Shown here piece by piece: positions 13,005 to 17,724 of a stretch of DNA of 17,724 bases. The notes under the pieces are model-generated. The model ran no database searches, was not told where the DNA came from, and saw only the letters and a program-made list of their open reading frames with translations. The position numbers were made by a program, and so were the translations under genes. The stretch comes from CAG-582 sp964551965. Lineage in GTDB: Bacteria; Bacillota_I; Bacilli_A; RF39; UBA660. The stretch spans positions 1 to 17,724 of the forward strand of contig CAZKFB010000027.1 in NCBI GenBank assembly GCA_964551965.1, in the 5' to 3' direction. Within the stretch, counting starts at the first letter, position 1, and the number at the start of each line of letters is the position of its first letter.

Positions 13005-16000
13005 ATGAAAAAAATTAAAAATTCAATTGTCAATTTTATCGTTGATAAAAGAAATTATATTTTAGTAATATTTACGATACTTGCATTTGTTTCTTTATTT
13101 GTAAGTACAAAAGTAAATATTAATCATGATATTTCAGCTTATTTACCGGAGAATTCAGAAACAAAAATTGGTAAAAATATAATGGATGAAAACTTCAGTG
13201 GAGTAAGTACAAGTACTTTAAATTTAATGTTTAAAAATCTTGAAGAGCAAAAGAAATATCAAGTTAAAGATACTATTGAAGATATATCAGGAGTAAAAAA
13301 AGTTGATTATGATGATAGTGAGAATTATAACAAGAATGAGTATACGTTGTATGTTATAACTGTTGATGACAAGGAGTCGTCAAAAACTGCCACTTCAGTT
13401 TATGATAGTATAGTAAAAGAATATAAAGATTATGAAATCTATACTAGTGGAAATGTATCTGAGTGGAACAAACCTGTATTACATTTATGGATTATTGCAT
13501 TTGCAATTGTTTCAGCTATGGTAATTCTTGTTATAATGTGTGAGTCTTATATAGAACCATTTTTATTTCTTTATTCTATTGGACTTGCTGTATTTATGAA
13601 TATGGGAACTAATATAATGTTCTCAAGTGTTTCTCATATTACTAATTCTATTGCAGCTATTTTACAATTAGCTCTATCTATGGATTATTCAATCATGCTA
13701 ATGAACCGCTATAGTCAAATAAGAGAAAAAGAAAAAGATAAAATAAAATGTATGAAAGAAGCTTTGCTTCATGCGGCCCCTTCTATTGCAAGTAGTTCTA
13801 TTACTACGATTGTTGGTCTTCTTGCTTTAGTATTTATGAGTTTTACAATTGGTGCTGATTTAGGGTTTGTATTGGCTAAAGGAGTATTATTAAGCTTAGT
13901 AAGCATTTTCTTATCTTTACCAGCACTTATTCTTCTCTTTGATAGAATAATTTTAAAAACCAAGAAAAAGAGTTTAAATATCAATATGACAAAAGTTGGG
14001 AAATTTGTATATAAATTAAGATACCCAGCTTTAATTATGTTTATTATTGTCTTTGGCATAGCATTTATATTAAAAAATGGAGTAAATGTTTTATATACTG
14101 GTACAGAAAATGATGAAATTGCTTCAGTCTTCAGTGAAAACAATCAAATAGCTATTATTTATAAAAGTGATAGAGAAGATAAAGTAGCAAATGTAATTGA
14201 AAATTTAAATAATGAAAATATTAAAGAAACTCTTGCTCTCAGTAATACAATTGATGAAAGATTATCTTATAATGAAGTTAATAGAAAACTAAATGATTTA
14301 GGACTAGATATCAGTGTTGATGATTATCTTTTAAAGTTAGTTTACTATAATTATTATAATAAGCATAGCAATATGAAGATGACAATTAATGAATTTGTTA
14401 TGTTTGTTAACAAAGAAATTCTAACTAACGAAGATTTAGTAAAAAATATAGATTCTAATACAAAAACTAACATAAATAAATTATCTAATTTTAGTGATAA
14501 AACTAAAATAAATAAAAAACGCGACGCCAAAGATATTGCTAGTATACTCGATGTTGAAGAGAGTTTAATTAAAGATTTATTTGTTCTATATAATTCTTCA
14601 TCACCAACTAATAAGATGAGTATAAGTGAGTTTGTTAATTATATTGATGGAACTGTCTTAAAAAATCCTAAATATAGCAGTATGATAAGTGAAGAACAAA
14701 AGAGTATGATAAAACGAGTAAAACCATTTATTGATAAATCCACTATCAATGCTGAATCTGATGCCAAAACATTAGCAAAAATGTTTGGTTTACAAGAAAG
14801 TGATGTTAATAAATTAATAACTCTTTATTACATGAATCAAGAAAACAATATTAAATTAAGTTTAAAAGAAATATTAAATGGGGTAAATATTATTTCTTCT
14901 AAAACTAACTACTTAGATGGAGTTGATTTAAGTAAACTGTCGAGTTTAAGTACATTTATTAATAATCAAAATAATATTAATAATACTAAGTTAAATAAAA
15001 GGGGATTAGAATCAGTATTTGCTTCAATTAATCCAAACTTAGTTGATCTTGTCTATCGAGCAACTAATCTACCTGAAGAATATAGATTTACACCTCTAGA
15101 ATTTATTGATTTTTGTATATCTAATTTTAATTCTTATTTAAGTAAAGAAGATTTAAACAATTTAAATCAATTAAAAGTCGTTATTGAATCAAGCAATAAT
15201 AATACTAAGTATACAGCAACAGAAATTTCTAATATATTTGGATTTAATAAAAGTGATTCATTTAAGTTATATGCTTTAATTGCTTCTAACAATGGGTATA
15301 GTTTTAAATTATCTCCAAGAGAATTAGTTACTATAATAATAAATAATAAAGATATGTTAAAAGGAAGTATTAACGAACAAAATATCTCAACAATAAAATT
15401 ATTAGATTCTATTATGAACTCAGTTAATAATGGGAATACTTATACCTCTAAAGAAATATCTTCTATTTTAAGTTTAAAAACTAATGATGTTAATTTAATA
15501 TATTCTTTATATAATAGTAACAAAGTAAATTATAAAATTAGTCTTTATGACTTAATTAACTTTATCCTAGATGACGTTGTTAATAATAATAATTATAAGA
15601 ATATGTTCCCTAAAGATACTATTGAAAAGTTAGATACAATAAAAAAAATAATGGAATCATCCTTGAAAAACGATAAATACAATGCTACTGATATATTTGT
15701 TAAATTATCTAAACTAGATGATTCTCTTGATAAAGATTTAATTGAACTTGTATATTTATATAATGGATCAATAAATCAATTTGATAAGTCAAAAAAAATA
15801 TCATTAGATGAATTAGTTAATTATTTAAATAAAGACATTCTAAATAATGACTTATACCAAAACTTTCTTGATAAAGATATGAAATCAAAGATTAAGAATG
15901 CAAATAATAAAATGAGCGAGGCTAAAGAATTGCTTACAAATAATGGTTATTCAAGAGTTATCTTAAATACTAAATTTGCTTTTGAAGGGAAAGAAACTTT

Positions 16001-16595
16001 TGAATTTATTGCTGATTTAAAGAATAGTTTAGATGATGATGAAATATATGTAATAGGAGATTCTCCCATTGCTTATGAAATGAGTAAAAGTTTTAATGAT
16101 GAATTAAACTTCATTACTATTCTAACTATGATTGCTATCTTTATTGTTGTTGCAATTACTTTTAAATCAATAATTATTCCACTTATTTTAGTATTAATTA
16201 TTGAATGTGCAGTTTATATAACAATGAGTTTTTTATCTCTATCGGGAACTAATGTATACTTTATATCTCTTTTAATTGTTCAAAGTATTTTAATGGGTGC
16301 AACTATCGATTATGCTATTGTATATACTACATATTACCTTGAAATGAGAAATAAAAAGAAATCAATTAAAGATTCTATAATTGAAGCATATAATAGGTCT
16401 ATCCATACGATTTTATGTTCATCTTCAATTCTTGTAATTGTAACTCTAATTGTTGGTAATTTTGCTTCACAAATAGCTGCTAAGATTTGTATGACATTAT
16501 CTAAAGGTTCTTTATGTGCCGCTTTATTAATTCTATTTATCTTACCTCCAATATTAGCAATACTTGATAGATGGATTATTAAAACAAAGAAGTAA
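13005..16595 (+). CDS. Giant MMPL/RND-family transporter with repeat-bearing ectodomain
   Basis: A 1196-residue membrane protein of the RND superfamily (MMPL domain), which exports lipids or hydrophobic drugs using the proton gradient. ATG 13005, behind AAAGGAAGAGG (12990-13000), is preferred over the in-frame ATG 12984. Layout: helix 1 at ~18-34; a first ectodomain to ~165; helices 2-6 at ~168-325; helix 7 at ~340-357; a very large second ectodomain, ~358-1025; and helices 8-12 at ~1028-1190. Both halves keep the proton-relay Asp-Tyr: SMDYSIMLMNRY (225-236) and GATIDYAIVYTTY (1098-1110). The second ectodomain (~650 residues, against ~200 or fewer in ordinary MMPL proteins) is made of about seven degenerate ~78-residue helical repeats (separate entry). 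It is divergent from tetR with an operator on its promoter, so it should be inducible. The substrate is unknown. Confidence 0.93.
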   Translation: MKKIKNSIVNFIVDKRNYILVIFTILAFVSLFVSTKVNINHDISAYLPENSETKIGKNIMDENFSGVSTSTLNLMFKNLEEQKKYQVKDTIEDISGVKKVDYDDSENYNKNEYTLYVITVDDKESSKTATSVYDSIVKEYKDYEIYTSGNVSEWNKPVLHLWIIAFAIVSAMVILVIMCESYIEPFLFLYSIGLAVFMNMGTNIMFSSVSHITNSIAAILQLALSMDYSIMLMNRYSQIREKEKDKIKCMKEALLHAAPSIASSSITTIVGLLALVFMSFTIGADLGFVLAKGVLLSLVSIFLSLPALILLFDRIILKTKKKSLNINMTKVGKFVYKLRYPALIMFIIVFGIAFILKNGVNVLYTGTENDEIASVFSENNQIAIIYKSDREDKVANVIENLNNENIKETLALSNTIDERLSYNEVNRKLNDLGLDISVDDYLLKLVYYNYYNKHSNMKMTINEFVMFVNKEILTNEDLVKNIDSNTKTNINKLSNFSDKTKINKKRDAKDIASILDVEESLIKDLFVLYNSSSPTNKMSISEFVNYIDGTVLKNPKYSSMISEEQKSMIKRVKPFIDKSTINAESDAKTLAKMFGLQESDVNKLITLYYMNQENNIKLSLKEILNGVNIISSKTNYLDGVDLSKLSSLSTFINNQNNINNTKLNKRGLESVFASINPNLVDLVYRATNLPEEYRFTPLEFIDFCISNFNSYLSKEDLNNLNQLKVVIESSNNNTKYTATEISNIFGFNKSDSFKLYALIASNNGYSFKLSPRELVTIIINNKDMLKGSINEQNISTIKLLDSIMNSVNNGNTYTSKEISSILSLKTNDVNLIYSLYNSNKVNYKISLYDLINFILDDVVNNNNYKNMFPKDTIEKLDTIKKIMESSLKNDKYNATDIFVKLSKLDDSLDKDLIELVYLYNGSINQFDKSKKISLDELVNYLNKDILNNDLYQNFLDKDMKSKIKNANNKMSEAKELLTNNGYSRVILNTKFAFEGKETFEFIADLKNSLDDDEIYVIGDSPIAYEMSKSFNDELNFITILTMIAIFIVVAITFKSIIIPLILVLIIECAVYITMSFLSLSGTNVYFISLLIVQSILMGATIDYAIVYTTYYLEMRNKKKSIKDSIIEAYNRSIHTILCSSSILVIVTLIVGNFASQIAAKICMTLSKGSLCAALLILFILPPILAILDRWIIKTKK
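14277..15944 (+). repeat. Seven degenerate ~78-residue protein repeats in the MMPL ectodomain
   Basis: Units begin near residues 430, 508, 587, 667, 741, 818 and 897. Each runs: a short helix with a small hydrophobic start (AKDIASIL, AKTLAKMF, ISNIFGF, ISSILSL), then hxxLYxLYN, then KhSlxEhhNhhh (NKMSISEFVNYI, NIKLSLKEILNGV, KISLYDLINFI, KISLDELVNYL), then a hydrophilic Asn-rich stretch leading to a last helix ending in Thr-Ile/Tyr-Asn/Thr-Ala. The repeats are divergent at both protein and DNA level, so they are old and not slippage products. Confidence 0.7.
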
Positions 16596-16597
16596 TG

Positions 16598-16641
16598 TTT
16601 AAAAAGTGGATATAATATCCACTTTTTAAATTATTATTTTT
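16598..16641 (+). terminator. Terminator of MMPL transporter gene
   Basis: A long stem, up to 13-15 bp (16598-16612 with 16616-16630), spans AAAAAGTGGAT and its complement around a short A/T loop. It starts two bases after the stop codon and is followed by a T-rich stretch (16631-16643). Confidence 0.85.
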
Positions 16642-16654
16642 TTGACATGACACA

Positions 16655-16660
16655 TATAAT
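16655..16660 (+). promoter_or_regulatory. Possible -10 box of PBP gene
   Basis: TATAAT lies 16 bases before the GTG start. The nearby TTGACA (16642-16647) is too close (7 bases) to be its -35. The strong terminator just upstream means a promoter is needed here. Confidence 0.4.
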
Positions 16661-16676
16661 TTAAAAGGTGATATAT

Positions 16677-17724
16677 GTGTTTCAAGATAATTATAAGAGA
16701 AGAGTATTATTTGTATTTTCTGTAGTTGTTATAGTTTTTGTTATTATTTTAATTCGTATATTTTATCTTCAAGTGTTAAGTCATGATAAACTTAATAGTC
16801 TAGCTAATGATTTATGGAGTAGAAATTTACCAATCTTAGCAGATCGAGGAAGAATACTTGATAGAAATGGGGAAATACTTGCTGATAATATTACAACAAC
16901 TTCTCTAGTAGTTGTACCTAATCAAATAAAGGATAAAAAGTCTGCTGCTGAAAAAATATCTAAGATATTAAATGTATCCTATGATAATATCTATAAACAT
17001 TTAACAAAGAAAACTAGTATTGAGCGAATACATCCTGAAGGAAGACAATTGAGTTATGAAATAGCAGATAAAATAAATGATTTGAATATTGATGGAGTAT
17101 ATTTATTAAAAGAATCTAAAAGATATTATCCGTATAAGACAATGTTAAGCCATGTTATTGGTTATGTTGGAATAGATAATCAAGGTTTATCGGGCATTGA
17201 GTCTTACTATGATAAGTATTTAACGGGAGTAAATGGTTCTATTAAATATTATTCAGATGGATTTGGAAATCGAATAAATAAACCAAGTACTTATGCTTCT
17301 CCTCAAAGTGGAATGGATATTAAACTAACAATCGACATAAATATTCAAAAGGAAATAGAAAAAGAATTAGATAATGCTGTGTCTCTATATAATCCAGAAC
17401 AAGCTCTTATTATTGTTGAAAATCCTAAAACGGGAGAAATATATGGGATGGCTTCTCGTCCAACTTTTGATTCTAATAATTATCAGAAATATTCTACAGA
17501 AACCATAAATCGTAATTTACCAATATTTAATACTTATGAACCAGGGAGTACATTTAAAGTAATTACATTAGCGGCTTCAATAGAAGAGAAAACGGTTAAT
17601 CTATTTGAAGATCGATATTATGATTCAGGGAAAATTAATGTCGAAGGAGCAAGAATTAAATGTTGGAAACATGAAGGACACGGAAGTGAATCGTTTTTGG
17701 AGGTCGTTCAAAATTCTTGTAATC
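16677..17724 (+). CDS. Class B penicillin-binding protein (FtsI/PBP2/SpoVD type), 3' end outside window
   Basis: The first 349 codons of a membrane-anchored peptidoglycan transpeptidase; the frame is still open at the window end. The start is GTG 16677, six bases after AAGGTGA (16665-16671). An ATG two bases upstream is out of frame and stops after 16 codons. Residues ~9-33 are the single membrane anchor (VLFVFSVVVIVFVIILIRIF). The dimerisation region has the class B landmark ADRGRILDRNGEILADN (residues ~57-73), then SGIESYYDKYLTG and GMDIKLTIDINIQ. The transpeptidase domain shows ENPKTGEIYGMASRPTFD, the catalytic STFK (Ser291) and, at the very edge, SCN (347-349) as the SxN motif; the KTG motif lies beyond the window. 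It would serve division or wall growth. Which class B protein it is cannot be settled without the C-terminus (PASTA domains or not). Confidence 0.93.
   Translation, partial: MFQDNYKRRVLFVFSVVVIVFVIILIRIFYLQVLSHDKLNSLANDLWSRNLPILADRGRILDRNGEILADNITTTSLVVVPNQIKDKKSAAEKISKILNVSYDNIYKHLTKKTSIERIHPEGRQLSYEIADKINDLNIDGVYLLKESKRYYPYKTMLSHVIGYVGIDNQGLSGIESYYDKYLTGVNGSIKYYSDGFGNRINKPSTYASPQSGMDIKLTIDINIQKEIEKELDNAVSLYNPEQALIIVENPKTGEIYGMASRPTFDSNNYQKYSTETINRNLPIFNTYEPGSTFKVITLAASIEEKTVNLFEDRYYDSGKINVEGARIKCWKHEGHGSESFLEVVQNSCN

Noticed and set aside
13769..14143. 124-codon minus-strand ORF inside the MMPL gene
   Set aside because: It lies opposite conserved transmembrane coding sequence, shows no recognised domain and has no Shine-Dalgarno; it is a shadow of low-complexity A/T-rich codons.
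16642..16660. TTGACA plus TATAAT as a full promoter for the PBP gene
   Set aside because: The two boxes are only seven bases apart, far below the 16-18 needed.
16675..16725. 16-codon ORF from ATG 16675 overlapping the PBP start as a regulatory upstream ORF
   Set aside because: It shares the same Shine-Dalgarno and differs only by a two-base shift. Without comparative data it is most simply a chance ATG next to the true GTG start.
1..17724. Mycoplasma code (TGA as Trp)
   Set aside because: Every gene reads at full length with the standard code and uses TGG for Trp. No gene needs a TGA read-through.

Overview
The window comes from a very AT-rich, low-GC Gram-positive bacterium, most likely a Bacilli/Mollicutes-related lineage of the kind found in animal guts. 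Purine-rich Shine-Dalgarno sites, Firmicutes-type families (DUF1653, DUF5680, a class B penicillin-binding protein, a Rel-like protein with a TGS domain) and TTGACA/TATAAT-like promoters all fit. The standard code with TGG for Trp reads every gene. All visible stops are TAA or TAG, and none is TGA. A class B PBP gene argues for a walled cell rather than a true mollicute. There is no rRNA, tRNA, CRISPR array, phage or insertion sequence. The gaps between genes are short (none above about 250 bases) and mostly hold regulatory signals.

Left part (1-5082): the 3' end of valS and its terminator; a promoter, a 26-codon leader ORF and an attenuator; an ABC exporter; lysS; and an orphan amidoligase-like gene. 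Middle (4903-7610): a second promoter, leader ORF and terminator; a short Rel/SpoT-like protein with an intact HD hydrolase site but a badly eroded synthetase site; and a GT4 glycosyltransferase. Centre (7659-12122): a three-gene set of unknown function (membrane coiled-coil protein, acidic 72-residue protein, DUF1653 protein); a convergent Ppx/GppA-like gene; then a rightward set of TatD nuclease, DUF5680 protein and HD-family nucleotidase-like protein, followed by a membrane-anchored gene broken by an in-frame TAG. Right part (12253-17724): a tetR gene divergent from a giant MMPL/RND transporter, with one palindromic operator on each promoter, then the start of a class B PBP gene cut by the window end.

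The strongest novel signal is the attenuator ahead of the ABC exporter. One RNA segment can pair either with the ribosome-binding region of a leader ORF or with the 5' arm of a terminator, so leader translation could decide read-through. This resembles the bmrB-bmrCD logic of Bacillus subtilis. The Rel-like gene has a similar promoter/leader ORF/terminator layout, with a weaker alternative fold. The window also holds a probable hydrolase-only Rel lacking its C-terminal regulatory half, and a transporter whose ectodomain is built of about seven degenerate repeats of roughly 78 residues.
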